Of a stretch of DNA of 64,000 bases, positions 1-10,980 are shown in pieces. Position numbers and translations under genes: made by a program. Below the pieces are notes generated by a model. That model was not told the DNA's origin. It did not search any database and saw only the letters and a list, made by a program, of their open reading frames with translations. Numbering within the stretch: the stretch's first letter is position 1; every line of letters starts with the position of its first letter. This DNA comes from Paramisgurnus dabryanus (taxonomy: Eukaryota; Chordata; Actinopteri; Cypriniformes; Cobitidae), in NCBI RefSeq assembly GCF_030506205.2, contig NC_133346.1:30391633-30455632 (forward strand), given 5' to 3'.

Positions 1-15
1 ATCACGTAAACCAGC

Positions 16-426
16 TGTAAAGGATTGCAAATTTGTTTGAATTTATAAGGTCTGTATCTATTTATGTTTTGAAGGACTTTTATTATGATACGGCCTTAGC
101 GTGGATTGGCGTGTATAAAGCATGCTCTGTTTGCGCTAGGTGTGTGTATGTTTAAACTTTGTGGAGGACGCAGTCCGAAAGGCATGACGGTTTTCTCCTC
201 CCATTAAGTCTTGTGCATCCCACTTGAGGGTTATAAGGTAAATGTTTTTTTTTTGTTTTTGTATCGTTTATTGTGATGTTAGTTAATGTGTTTGAGTGAC
301 AGTGTTTGTTTTTATTTGTTTGTTTTGTTGTAGCTCTTACGGTGTCTACATGAGTGTCACGAATAAAACGCTAATGAAAAACATCAGTTAGTGAGTATTG
401 ACCATCATTCGAGTGGGGTAGCTACA
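16..426 (+). repeat. Solo LTR (family 1) with 5-bp target duplication
   Basis: The 411-bp segment starts TGTAAAGG and ends GTAGCTACA, and is flanked by CCAGC at 11-15 and 427-431. A TATAAA lies at 114-119 and an AATAAA polyadenylation signal at 362-367, both in plus orientation. No internal retroviral sequence is attached, so this is a solo LTR left by LTR-LTR recombination. It interrupts the Gypsy integrase fragment. Confidence 0.8.
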
Positions 427-431
427 CCAGC

Positions 432-567
432 TAATAACCCCCGGACTTTATGTGCAAAACCAGCTTGTTTGGGCTGAAACCAATACTCTGCTGCGTGACC
501 TCCCTGGCTGCTAACATCAACCACGGCAAACCCTCTTCCCAGTCCCGCTGCATTTCCAGACAGTATG
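432..567 (-). pseudogene. Gypsy integrase, C-terminal part of the core
   Basis: Minus-strand translation gives residues typical of the end of a Gypsy integrase core: a DWEEGLPWLMLAAREV stretch followed by GFSPNKLV. The segment is continuous in sense with 984-1,117 once the solo LTR at 568-978 is removed. It is truncated on the left by another solo LTR. The reading frame is open here, but the parent element is broken elsewhere. Confidence 0.75.
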
Positions 568-978
568 TGTCACGGTTTATGAATGCATTGTTTCCTTCCT
601 GATTCACATGGCTGTGTTGTGTTTGTGTGTGTGGGCGTGTGTGGCACTTACCTCCAGCGCACCTGATTGTCATCACTTGCTCCAGCTGCAGCTCATTGTC
701 ACACCTATATATACTCACCCAGCTCTCATGTTCTTTGTCAGATCGTTGTGGATGTTCAGTGAGGTCCCGTGCAGTGTGTTCCTGTGTTCCGGCTCTTGTG
801 TTCGTGTTCGTGTCGTGTTTGGATTTTGGATTTGGATTATCACAGACCGGAGTTTCCTGTGTCCACGCTGGCCACCTCAACTGCCTGTGTCACCCGCTCA
901 GCTGTTTGCATCCACCAATTTACTCTGTGTTCAATAAATCTCTTAACTCGCATCTGTTTCCTCTCGTGTGTCATAACA
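568..978 (+). repeat. Solo LTR (family 2) with 5-bp target duplication
   Basis: It starts TGTCACGG, ends CATAACA and is flanked by GTATG at 563-567 and 979-983. A TATATATA box at about 706-713 and an AATAAA at 933-938 give plus orientation. It is 411 bp long, the same length as the first solo LTR but a different sequence. The ORFs within it overlap each other in several frames and are not convincing genes. Confidence 0.85.
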
Positions 979-983
979 GTATG

Positions 984-1125
984 CTCTCAGTAAAGATTTT
1001 AACGTTGAATGAAAACGTTCAAGTGCCCCTTGACTCTGGGATTGGTACGCTGTTGACATATTGTGTTTAACACCCAACTCGATAAGTACCTCCACAAACA
1101 ATTTAGAAAGAAAATTATTGCCTTA
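984..1125 (-). pseudogene. Gypsy integrase, catalytic glutamate segment
   Basis: Minus-strand translation shows a segment containing ALERFHSTLKSLLRAY, which carries the glutamate of the integrase D,D,E triad. It lies between the second solo LTR and the hAT-type MITE and joins in sense with 1,937-2,368 on one side and 432-567 on the other. Confidence 0.7.
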
Positions 1126-1928
1126 CAGTGTTGCCAACTATTTTCAATGGAAAGTAGCTAAAGCTTGCTTGGAAAGTCGCTAAATGTCGCTAGATTACAT
1201 CACTGCCTCATTAGCATAACAGTGACGTCATCACGTCGTATTTGCATTCTTACTACATTGGCTTTGTCAAATTTCTCTTTCTCTATGTAATTTTAATACC
1301 CATGAATGAATAAAAATGTTTTCTCGTTTATTTATCTGCTTCTGTTCTCATGAAACAATCTTCATGTTTAGCCTATATGTCCAAATAGTCCCGTTTTAAA
1401 CATATGAAGATAATCTGATAAATTATGGGAAACGTTGTTTAAATTGCAGGTAACGTATATAGCTCATTTGTCTGAAGGTGCTGCTGCTCAGCTCACTCAA
1501 ATACATTTATTTGCGTACGGTGATTTATTTTATTGAAAGACCATTTATTTACATCCCACCATAAATGCAAACCATTGCGGGATCAGGCAGCTCCGGGTTC
1601 CCGCATGCACGATAATGCCATCTGGATTGCGGAGAGATGAACAACATCTCCTGCCCTGACTGCAGCTGGGAGAGACTATGCTCTGCTGCGCGAGGAATAG
1701 ACCGCCTGTGAGTGCTTTGGGATAGGGGTGGAGCCCACAGAAGCAGCCCACAGGTAGCTGCTCATTGAGAAGAGTGAATGATACGTGCTTTCAAGTCAAA
1801 AAGTCTCCAACAATGCCAGAAAATGTCGTTAGTTATGTCGCTAGTCGCTTTTTTGAAAATAAGGGGTCGTTAAAGGGGTCTGAAAAGTCGCTAAATCTAG
1901 CGACAAAGTCGCCAAGTTGGCAACACTG
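1126..1928. mobile_element. hAT-type non-autonomous DNA transposon (MITE), 803 bp
   Basis: The ends are inverted repeats: CAGTGTTGCCAACT at the left and its complement AGTTGGCAACACTG at the right. The flanking 8-mers TTGCCTTA (1,118-1,125) and CTGCCTTG (1,929-1,936) match at six of eight bases, an aged 8-bp target duplication as expected for hAT. No transposase reading frame is present. It interrupts the Gypsy integrase beside the second catalytic aspartate. Confidence 0.8.
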
Positions 1929-1936
1929 CTGCCTTG

Positions 1937-2368
1937 GTCCGATTTAATAATTTTTGGTAACGCAAAAACAGACACGAACTGAGTGAGCACTTTCACAATC
2001 GAGCGTAATGGGTACGCAGCTGGATACCATGTAATTTGACACACCACTGTCAACATGTACTCACTTCCAGCCTTCGAACGAGGGAGAGGACCTACGCAAT
2101 CAATAATAAGATGTTCGAACGGTTGACATACAGCTGGAATCGGCCACAAAGGAGCTGGCTTTAACAACTGGTTCGGTTTTCCGGTAAGCTGGCACGTATG
2201 ACAGGTCTTGATAAAACTGGCAACATCCCTTTTAATATGAGGCCAGTAAAAGTAACGAAGAATTCTGTCGTAAGTTTTCTGAACACCTGCATGACCGGCA
2301 AGCTGGTCGTGGGCCATTTTCAACACTAACAAGCGAAACTTTACTGGTATCACAACCTGAATGACAGA
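1937..2368 (-). pseudogene. Gypsy integrase, zinc-binding domain and first part of the catalytic core
   Basis: On the minus strand this encodes an HHCC zinc-binding module (histidines in HDQLAGHAG, cysteines in CHTC) followed by a core with aspartates in IDCVGPLP and SDQGS. With the glutamate segment at 984-1,125, all three catalytic acidic residues can be seen. The upstream end breaks near 2,368 where a LINE begins. Confidence 0.8.
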
Positions 2369-3491
2369 ATGGAAGCCCACTGTTATAACACCAATTCATA
2401 AGTTAGAAGAAAAGGACACACCCAACAATTACAGGCCTATTTCAATTCTACCTGTTGTGTCTTAAATCTTGGAGAAGGTAATTGCAGAACAACTCATTGA
2501 ACATCTTGAGTCATACCAGCTGCATCCTCAACAGTTTGGTTTCAGGCGCAAATACAGCACTGAAACAGCTAATTGTTACTTGCTAGAGAAAATCAAGGGG
2601 CCTCTAGACAAAGGGCAGGTAGTTGGTGCTGTATTTCTAGACCTAAAAAAGGCCTTTGATACTGTGGATCGCAAGGTGCTAATTAACAAACTCCAGTCAT
2701 TCAAAATGTCATCGAATTCTCTGGCCTGGTTACAATCATATCTGGCGAGGAAGGCAACAGTGCGTTAAGGTTAATGGGGTGATGTCAGCTCTTTGCCCTA
2801 TTAATATGGGGGTTCCTCAGGGATCTGTACTGGGGCCACTGTTGTTCACGATGTACATCAATGACCTTCCTGATAGTTGTAATAGTGCCAACTGCCAGCT
2901 GTACGCAGATGATACAGTCATCCATCTATCTGCCAAAACACCAGCACTGGCAGCACAGCAGTTGACACTTGCCCTAGTAAACATCTCTAAATGGTTAGAG
3001 TCATCTCATTTAACCTTAAATGTGAAGAAAACCATTGTTGTCTGTTTTTCAATTAAAACAAGACCTTCTGACAGAACCTTTGAAGTAAGCATAAATAATG
3101 AAATTATTCAAGAAGTAAAAGAGACCAAATATCTTGGAATTATTCTAGACAATAACCTTAAATTTTGATGTCAAGTCAAATATGTTTGTTAAAAGGTCAA
3201 ATCCAATTTAAACTGTTTTTCGCTTTATTAGGAGGAATCTGTCTTATCAGTTAGGAGGAATCTGTCTTATCAGGCCGCCATGTTATACATGCATTCAATG
3301 ATTTATCACATCTGTCTTACTGCGTCACATCCTGGTCACAAACCTCTGTGTCCATACTCAAGCCGGCTGTTTCAGTGTACAATCAGGCAGTCAAGGTATA
3401 TGCCGGAAAACCTATAAGATTGCATCACTGTGACATCATTAGTAGACATAATCTTTTTACTTTTGAAAATTTTATAAATTTTAGTACTCTG
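2369..3491 (+). mobile_element. 5'-truncated LINE, reverse transcriptase part (CR1/L2/Rex-like group)
   Basis: Plus-strand translation begins in the RT N-terminal region (NNYRPISILPVVS) and runs through FLDLKKAFDTVD, MGVPQGSVLGPLLF and the catalytic LYADDTVIHLS (YADD at 2,902-2,913). There is an in-frame TAA at 2,462-2,464 and another break near 2,766, so it is a pseudogene. A short direct repeat (TTAGGAGGAATCTGTCTTATCAG, given here as two 23-bp copies near 3,230-3,273) lies after the RT. The C-terminal part resumes at 16,137 after the retrovirus. The clade is uncertain: Jockey superfamily is safe. Confidence 0.8.
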
Positions 3492-3973
3492 TGTTGGAGA
3501 AAATGTATTTCTTATGACATTTTTGAATATATTATGTTACCATTTATGAATGTATAATCCTTTGCTTAGAATCATATTTACTAGCTACTCAGAAAACTGC
3601 CAAGGTGAAATAGTGGGTAGAATGTTCCCTTGTTATCATACGACCTTTGATTACTGCATATTCAAGCTACATCATCAAGTTACTATCTTGTTTTTGGTAG
3701 AATGTAGACAATCCTATTCTTCTAGACTTAGAAAAATGTGTGATGTTGTTACCATTGTGAAGGTCTGTGAGGTTCGACCTTTGGAATGAACCAACCCTGT
3801 GATTAGAACCTAAATAAATACAGTCAGCAGAGAAGCTCAGATTGAGAGACAGTTGAGTGTTTCCTGATGAGACATCTCTATCTGGGTTCTCCCTGCAGAA
3901 TATTATACCGCCCCATTCGTGGTCTGAGTGTGTCTTATTTTTGTTAAGGTTCATAAGTATTTTAAACCTGACA
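3492..3973 (+). repeat. 5' LTR of the endogenous retrovirus
   Basis: Starts TGTTGGAG and ends CCTGACA; 482 bp. It matches 15,649-16,131 almost base for base. An AATAAATA near 3,812 could serve as a TATA-like or polyadenylation element. The ORFs here are not supported as genes. Confidence 0.9.
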
Positions 3974-3976
3974 TTT

Positions 3977-3996
3977 TGGTCCTTCGAGCCGGATTC
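3977..3996 (+). promoter_or_regulatory. Retroviral primer-binding site for tRNA-Tyr
   Basis: Three bases after the LTR end, TGGTCCTTCGAGCCGGATTC is the exact complement (20 of 20) of the 3' end, including CCA, of the tRNA-Tyr(GTA) encoded by the array in this same window. In retroviruses this site anneals the tRNA that primes minus-strand DNA synthesis. Confidence 0.85.
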
Positions 3997-5101
3997 CAAC
4001 ACATCCAGTGATCAACAGTGGAGGAGACATGCCGAAGCCCGTCGACGGCCGAGTTCTAGGAATTCGAAGAAAGTCCTGGGTGGTGAAAATTCCTTGCCAG
4101 GCCGGCTTTAAGTCTCCTCAGCTGGTGATCTCGGGATTGACGGAATCCGAAGCTAAGAAGACAACTCAGATGGAGTGAATCGGGTGAGTTTCTGATTGGT
4201 AATTTAAATTGATATTTACCATAAGAAAAGGGGACAGCTGAATTGGTTTGAGTCCAATATGGGTAACTAAGACCCTACAATGTCGCCCAAAAACAGAATT
4301 GTGGGTTCGAGTCCCCAATATATGTTGAACAGTTGAATTGATAGGGTTCGAGTCCCCCAATAACTGTCAGTCAGCCGAATGGAGGGTTCGAGTCCCCCAG
4401 TAGCTGAAGGGGATCCTGGGGATTGCCCTAAAGAATTTACTATATTTGTGTATAAACCAAAAAAATAATTGGGTGTTTACGTTGTATATTATGCGGGTTT
4501 TTGTGTTTGATGTGCTAAAGCAATTGTATTATATGGTATTATATAAAATGTAAATTTACCCGGTGTACTGAAACAGCGACAGGGAGAGAAACCCTGAAGA
4601 TTCAAAACAACCAATAAGTTAAACGCTGAAGTAAGCACACTGTGTGAACAAACAGAATGTGGTGTTTAGAATTCCCTGGGGAAAGAATAGTTGAAAAAAT
4701 AGAAAAAAAAGGAAAGAAATTGTTTAATTTTTGTTGTTTAATTTTTGTTTTTAAAGATGAGAAATTGTAGTAGTACTTGTGCTATGAAGGATTTAGAAGG
4801 AGAAATAATGGCTATAATGAAACTACTCTAGGAGCAAGGCCAACCCCTCCCGTAGTTCCCATAGCAGCCTCTAATGTCCCTGTAGCAGCCCCTGATATCA
4901 CTGCCCAAATATACTGCCCAATATCACTGGTCTTCCTCCATATCATGGTCTATATGACCCTGCCAGAGAAGCACTTAATGCAGCGATTTTGAGTCATTGA
5001 CTTTGTCATGTCTCAACAGCGGGGATGGTTATGGTTAAGTTAATAGAAGAGCATTTCATTGCCTATGGATTCTATATTTACTTAAAAAATGTTTGTAGGG
5101 C
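3997..5101 (+). other. Retroviral leader and degraded gag region
   Basis: No recognisable gag domain is present. The leader holds imperfect repeats of about 40 bp ending in GGGTTCGAGTCCCC (4,303-4,316; 4,344-4,357; 4,384-4,397), with a weaker form near 4,243. A 71-codon frame at 4,777-4,992 has a proline-rich stretch (PTPPVVP) that could be a gag remnant, but this is weak. Confidence 0.45.
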
Positions 5102-5575
5102 ATGTACCATTTGCATAAAACATATCCAGCTACATTACTTGGTTTGTCTGATGCAATTCCAAACAGCCATGACTGTGACTATGTAGATATTATACAAACA
5201 TTAAGTGTTGATGAATACTTAGACAATCTGCCATTTAAAAATTCAAATTTGATTGTTACAATGATGTATATCTTTTGTGGACAAAAAGGGAAATGAAAGG
5301 CAAAAATCACAAAAAAACATGTGAATTGGCTAGTAACAGAAAACCTAACATTTATATTTATTTTTTGTTATGCCTGGGGAGCTGTGCATAACTCTGGAGC
5401 AGGTTGGCAGCAGAGAGGTTTCCTGAGATGTCCCAGGAACAGGTTGCTGTAAAAGCCCACCTGAAGGGAGATTCTAGTGAGATTAAAGGGAATACCCTTG
5501 CTGACCAGGCAGCTACGGTTGCCAGCCGCATGAACGGCAGAGAAGCTCTTACTGCTCAAATGTGTCATCTATGGT
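5102..5575 (+). pseudogene. Retroviral pol remnant: RT connection and RNase H
   Basis: The first part carries a YPATLLGL...HDCDYVD pattern typical of the RT connection before RNase H in gamma-like retroviruses. The second part (about 5,420-5,560) carries VKAHLKGDS followed by GNTLADQAA, the C-terminal RNase H motif. The two are separated by stops and a shortened AT-rich stretch, so the domain is internally deleted. RT proper, protease and integrase were not found. It supports a class I assignment but is not functional. Confidence 0.65.
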
Positions 5576-5869
5576 GACAAACTACTCACAGCTCACAGAC
5601 ATAGCTGATTTTCAAATTCAATGCTCCAGAAAGGAGAAATGAGAACGGATTGAAACTAGTAATTTTAACACTGATTCATAACTCCAAAAGCCTATCCTTA
5701 TTTGGTCACACAGAAACACAGTGTCAGACACTTAGGCGTTTTTCAAATGTGTTCACATTTAATGCAAATTGGTGGGCGAGGAGTTTTTAGGAAGCATGAG
5801 AAAGAAATTGTTTGTGGATACGTAACTTGTCAAAAACACAATTTGGCACCCCAAAATTCTATCAATTCT

Positions 5870-6135
5870 TTTTTTTTTTATTCACATTTTAATACATATT
5901 ACACACACAACACAATTACAAAAAAAAAACAGCGAAGACATCAAACAGACACAAAAAAAAAAAAAAAAAAAAAACGTATTCTACCAAAATCTATGAGTTA
6001 TCCATTACTCCATTTAATAAGTTTATCATTTTATAGTCTCTATATAATTGAATACTAATAATGCCCATATAGAATGAAACTCTTGCAGTCTTGAATGCCG
6101 TTTACTTGTCATTTCTTCAATGGGCAAGAAATCTA
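5870..6135 (-). other. L1 3' untranslated region and A-rich tail
   Basis: Contains a T-run directly after the target duplication, a CA-rich stretch, and an A-run at about 5,950-5,974. No coding sequence. Confidence 0.7.
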
Positions 6136-7239
6136 TTATCTGTTCCAACCATTGATCCAATCTAGGTCCTGACTGAGAAATCCATACAGTAAGTATACAT
6201 TTTTTGCAAAATAAGAAAACATTGTAAACACATCTTTTCTTATAAAAGGACACTTATTTTCCAAATCATAATTCAGTAAATACAACATAGGGCATAGTTC
6301 AAAAATACAGTTATACATATCTTGAATTACTTTATGGATCTTCTCCCAGAAAGAGAAAACATTTTTACAATACCAAAATAAATGCATAAATGTTCCTAAT
6401 TCAGTTCCACATTTTTTCCACATAGGTGAATGTGTGCCATTAAATTTGTTAAGCTTCACAGGGGTTATATAATATTTATACAAAAATTTATAGTTAGTTT
6501 CTTTAACTTTAAAATTGACACTCAAAGGTAAAGTCAAATCATTACACAAAATTAACCACTCTTCTTCACTAAATTTCCTTTTAAGCTATAATTTCCAATT
6601 TATTTTTAAAGAAGAAAAAGAATTCTGGGAACTATTTGACAGGATTTTATACAAATAAGATATCTTCCCCTTAACCGAAGTAGCAGAAGTAATAAATTGT
6701 TCCAATTCAGTAGGATATAATCTAAATTGTCCCTTTTTAAATAAAGATGTAATAATGTGACGAACCTGCAAATATTTTAAAAAAAATCTGTTCTAGGAAT
6801 TTTATATTCAACACAAATAGCAGTAAAAGGTTTAATAGACTCGGAATCATCATCAAACATATGAGCAAAAATGTTTAACCCTTGAAGTGACCAATTTCGA
6901 AAATCAGTTTGAGAGAGTGCTAAAAAATCAGAATTAAAAGCAATAGGAGAGTTTTTGCATATATGACCTTTTGTGTTCAAGTACCTATTACAGTCCTGCC
7001 AAACCTTCAATGTGGTTTGTAAGGGAGGGGACCCCTTTACACTCATCAGAAACTGCAAGTTATTAACATAAAGTGTTGTTGTAATCTCCAAAGGATAACA
7101 TAATTGTGATTCCAAAGATACCCACAGGGAACTATTTTCCAGTTTCCAGCTTATAATATTTCTAATTTGGCAAGCCCAATAATACCATGGAAAAGTTGGA
7201 AGTCCTAAGCCCCCTTTTTGACATGGTTTTGTAGACAAC
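6136..7239 (-). pseudogene. L1 ORF2, C-terminal domain
   Basis: Minus-strand frames give the conserved STKPCQKGGLGLPTF motif near 7,200, then a region ending in a cysteine motif (WKKCGTELGTFMHLFWYC) near 6,400, as found after the reverse transcriptase in L1 ORF2 proteins. The reading frame is broken between 6,550 and 6,780. It was separated from the RT by the TTAA-flanked MITE at 7,244-9,130. Confidence 0.8.
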
Positions 7240-7279
7240 TTAAAGGGACACTTCACCCATTTGCATTAAACTTTATATA

Positions 7280-8839
7280 CAACCCCAAAACAGAAAAAGT
7301 TGGGACACTGTAGAAATTGTGAGTAAAAAAGGAATGGAATAATTTACAAATCTCATAAACTTATATTTTATTCACAGTAGAATATAGATAACATATCAAA
7401 TGTTGAAAGTAAGATATTTTGAAATGTCATGCCAAATATTGGCTCATTTTGGATTTCATGAGAGCTACACATTCCAAAAAAAGTTGGGACAGGTAGCAAT
7501 AAGAGGCCAGAAAAGTTAAATGTGCATATAAAGGAACAGCTGGAGGAGGACCAATGTTTAGGAATGGGAATGTTGTCCTATTCTTGTCTAATACAGACTT
7601 CTAGTTGCTCAACTGTCTTAGGTCTTCTTTGTCGCATCTTTCGCTTTATGATGCACCAAATCTTTTCTTTGGGTGAAAGATCTGGACTGCAGGTTGGCCA
7701 TTTCAGTACTCAGATCCTTCTTCTATGCAGTCTTGATGTTGTAATTGATGCACTATGTGGTCTGGCATTGTCATGTTGGAAAATGCAAGGTCTTCCCTGA
7801 AAGAGACGACGTCTGAATGGGATCATATGTATCTAGAACTTGGATAAACCTTTCAGCATTGATGGTGCCTTTCCAGATGTGTAAGCTGACCATGCCACAC
7901 GCACTCATGCAACCCCAAACCATCAGAGATGCAGGCTTCTGAAAAGAGCGCTAATAACAACTTGGGTTGTCATTGTCCTCTTTAGTCCGGATGAAATGGC
8001 ATCCCAGTTTTTCAAAAAGAACTTCAAATTTTGATTCGTTGGACCACAGAACAGTTTTCCACTTTGCCAAAGTCCATTTTAAATGAGCCTTGCCCAGGGA
8101 AAACACCTGCGCTTCTGGGTCATGCTTAGATATGGCTTCTTTTTTGACCTACAGAGTTTTAGCTGGCAACAGCGAATGACACGGTGGATTGTGTTCACTG
8201 ACAATGTGTTCTGGAAGTATTCCAGAGCCCATGTTGTGATTTCCATTACAGTAGCATTCCTGTATGTGATGCAGTGCCATCTAAGAGCCCGAAGATCACA
8301 GGCATCCGGTATGGTTTTCCGGTCTTGACCCTTACGCACAGAGATTGTTCCAGATTCTCTGAATCTTTGAATGATATTATGCACTGTAGATGATGATAAC
8401 TTCAATCTCATTGCATTTTTTCTCTGAGAAGCTCAGAAAACTATTTTTCGCTGCAGCATTGGGGGAATTGGTGATTCTCTGCCCATCTTGACCTCTGAGA
8501 GACACTGCCATTCTGAGAGGCTCTTTTTATACCCAATCATGTTGCCAATTGACCTAATAAGTTGCAAATTGGTCTTTCAACTGTTCCTTATATGTACATT
8601 AAAATTTTCTGGCCTCTTATTGCTACCTGTCCCAACTTTTTTTGGAATGTGTAGCTCTCATGAGATCCAAAATGTGCCAATATTTGGCATGACATTTCAA
8701 AATATCTTACTTTCAACATTTGATATGTTATCTATATTCTACTGTGAATAAAATATAAGCTTATGAGATTTGTAAATTATTCCATTCCTTTTTTACTCAC
8801 AATTTCTACAGTGTCCCAACTTTTTCTGTTTTGGGGTTG
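7280..8839 (-). mobile_element. Tc1-like transposon with about 260-bp inverted repeats
   Basis: It is flanked by TA (7,278-7,279 and 8,840-8,841). The left end CAACCCCAAAACAG is matched by CTGTTTTGGGGTTG at the right. Similarity of the arms extends from 7,280 to about 7,539 and from about 8,581 to 8,839. It contains a degenerate transposase on the minus strand. Total length is 1,560 bp, usual for Tc1-like elements. Confidence 0.9.
7550..8486 (-). pseudogene. Tc1-like transposase, degenerate
   Basis: From an ATG at 8,486 (minus) the frame soon meets a stop. An open part at 8,411-8,079 shows the paired-type helix-turn-helix pattern STVHNIIQRFRESG...RKGQ...LRALRWH. Further on, recognisable catalytic-region remnants (WSNESKFEVLF, SLMVWGCMSA, LHIWKGTINAERFIQVL) are spread over several frames with stops. 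It cannot make an active enzyme. Confidence 0.8.
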
Positions 8840-9130
8840 TAGTTAGAACCCCAGTCATGTTATTGAATGGTCATGCATCTTTTCCTCAGTTGCTGCTGAG
8901 ACAGGAGAAATACAGATTTCAGTGGTACACTTCCTTCTTTCAATGATGTAAAAATCATCATTTTGCATCATTGAAAGAAGGAAGTCCAATATCTTTGTTG
9001 AGGGAGTGAGACTACAAACACCCCTTTTCTCTGATAAATAGGCACCAAATTCTAAATGTATGTTACATTTCGACTACAAATTTGACACACTTTCAATAAA
9101 GATTAATGTTTCTACGGGTGAAATGCTCCT

Positions 9131-10939
9131 TTAATTTGCGGGGTCTTATTGTTCCATATAAACTTGTTAAACATTGATTAATTAATTTAAAAAAAGAAGA
9201 AGAAATATAACATGGTAACATATTAAAGGCATAAATAAACTTAGGAAGTATACTCATTTTAATAACACTAATTTTCCCAGTAAGAGATAGTGGAAGAACA
9301 GACCAGGTCTGAAGTTTCTTTTTACAAGTCTCTAGTAATGGAATATAATTATCTTTAAATAATTTATCCAAAACGGGTGTCACTTGTATTCCAAGATATT
9401 TTAAACCATTTACAGACCAAGAAATAGGGCATTCTTTCCTAACATTTTCTTTATTTTGAATATTAAGAGGGCAAGCAACAGATTTTTGTAAATTCACCTT
9501 ATACCCTGAGATCTTAGAAAACTTTAAAATATCTGCCAAAACGTGGCGCAATGTTAACAAAGGATCAGTGACAAACAGTAAAGTATCGTCTGCATACAGT
9601 GAAATTTTGTGTTGTTGTATACCAGTGGTCACTCCCTTTATCATAGGATTATTTCGAATCAACTCAGCAAATGATTCTAAACCAATAACAAATAATAATG
9701 GAGAAAGAAGACAGCCTTGTCTGCTGACTCTTCCTAAATACAGTAGAGAAGATTCCACATTATTAGTACAGACAGTTGCATTTGGCTTATCATATATTGC
9801 TTTAATCCATTGAATGAATTTATGACCTAATTTAAATTTATCTAATACTAAAAACAAAAAATCCCATTCTAACCGATCATACGCCTTTTCGGCATCAAGA
9901 GATATTAGTAGAGAGGGTGTTTTTTCCTGATTCAAATAATGAATAATATTAAACAGTCGTCTAGTATTGTCAGATGAATGACGACCTTTAATAAACCCAG
10001 TTTGGTCCAACTTAATTAATTTAGGGAGAATTTCTTATAATCTCTTCGCTAACAGTTTTGTGATAATTTTATAATCACAGTTAAGTAGACTTATAGGCCT
10101 ATATGAGGCACAACTCAGAGGGTCTTTTCCTTCTTTCAAAATAACAGAGATTCTAGCTGTTTTCATAGATGCAGGGAGAGTGTTATAACTAGCGAAATTA
10201 TTAATCTTTAACATAAATACCACTTTAAGTTGTGGCCATTTTTTATAAATTCTCCCAAGAACCCATCTGGGCCTGGGGATTTATTTGCCGACAGCGAATT
10301 AATTATAGACAGCACCTCTTCCTCTGTAAAGTTTTTATTAATGAGTTGTTGATCTGAGACTGTTGCCTGAGGTAAATCCAAGCGGTCTAAAAAAGCTATT
10401 GCATCAGGAATTGAAATATTTTCTGATTTATATAAACTATTATCAAATAAAAAATTTTTTTAATTAATTTCTAATGAATCATATGTTACATCATTTTCAG
10501 TTTTAATAGCCATAACGGATCTCGTAGCCTGTTCCTTTTTCAAATAGTATGACAATAGTTTACCTGGTTTGTTACCCCATTCACGTATTTTCTGTTTCAA
10601 AGACATTCTTTTTTGTTTAATATAGTTTAAATAGTCTAGATTAAAATTTGCCCTAGCTATAAGTAATTTATGCCAATTTTCTTCTGATTGATCTTGCTTA
10701 TGTAGCGCTTCTCTGGATAACAATTCTTCCTTTAGACCTCTAATAATTGATTGTCTTTCGCTATTTTTATAAGAGTAATAAGATATAATATGTCCTCTCA
10801 GAGTAGCTTTTTCCGCATCCCAGAGTACGGATGGGACCATCTCAGATGATAAATTAAAGGTGTTAAATTCTTCTGTCCACTCTCTCATTTTCTCACAAAA
10901 TATTTCATCTTCTAATAACGAGTTATTAAATTTCCACAT
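9131..10939 (-). pseudogene. L1 ORF2, linker and reverse transcriptase
   Basis: On the minus strand, 10,939-10,460 gives the charged linker before the RT. 10,223-10,035 and 10,010-9,135 give the RT with SYRPISLLN, DQTGFIKGRHSSDN, SLDAEKAYDRLEW, RQGCLLSPLLF and the catalytic LYADDTLLF (YADD codons at 9,585-9,596). Stops and frame changes occur near 10,020, between 10,230 and 10,460, and near 9,150. The motifs are L1-type, not L2-type. Confidence 0.85.
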
Positions 10940-10980
10940 TTTATATTTATGAACTTCGTTTATGAACTATATTAGGTGCA

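Larger units (their letters stand above)
7244..9130. mobile_element. TTAA-flanked MITE (piggyBac/Kolobok-like), hosting a Tc1 element
   Basis: TTAA occurs at 7,240-7,243 and 9,131-9,134. The ends are imperfect inverted repeats: AGGGACACTTCACCC at the left, and the complement of GGGTGAAATGCTCCT at the right. Without the Tc1 insertion it is about 325 bp and has no ORF. A perfect 20-bp inverted repeat lies inside (8,929-8,948 and 8,966-8,985). TTAA targets are known for piggyBac and some Kolobok elements; the superfamily is not settled. Confidence 0.7.

Noticed and set aside
608..1070. Three overlapping plus-strand ORFs of 74-147 codons
   Set aside because: They fall in or across a solo LTR, overlap in different frames and have low-complexity composition.
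5020..5135. Integrase-like cysteine pattern just before the pol remnant
   Set aside because: A CRACTIC-like string appears in one frame, but it lies before the RNase H part, which is the wrong order, and it overlaps the better-supported frame at 5,102.
5940..5980. Long A-run as a functional element
   Set aside because: Part of the L1 3' end; a simple low-complexity run.
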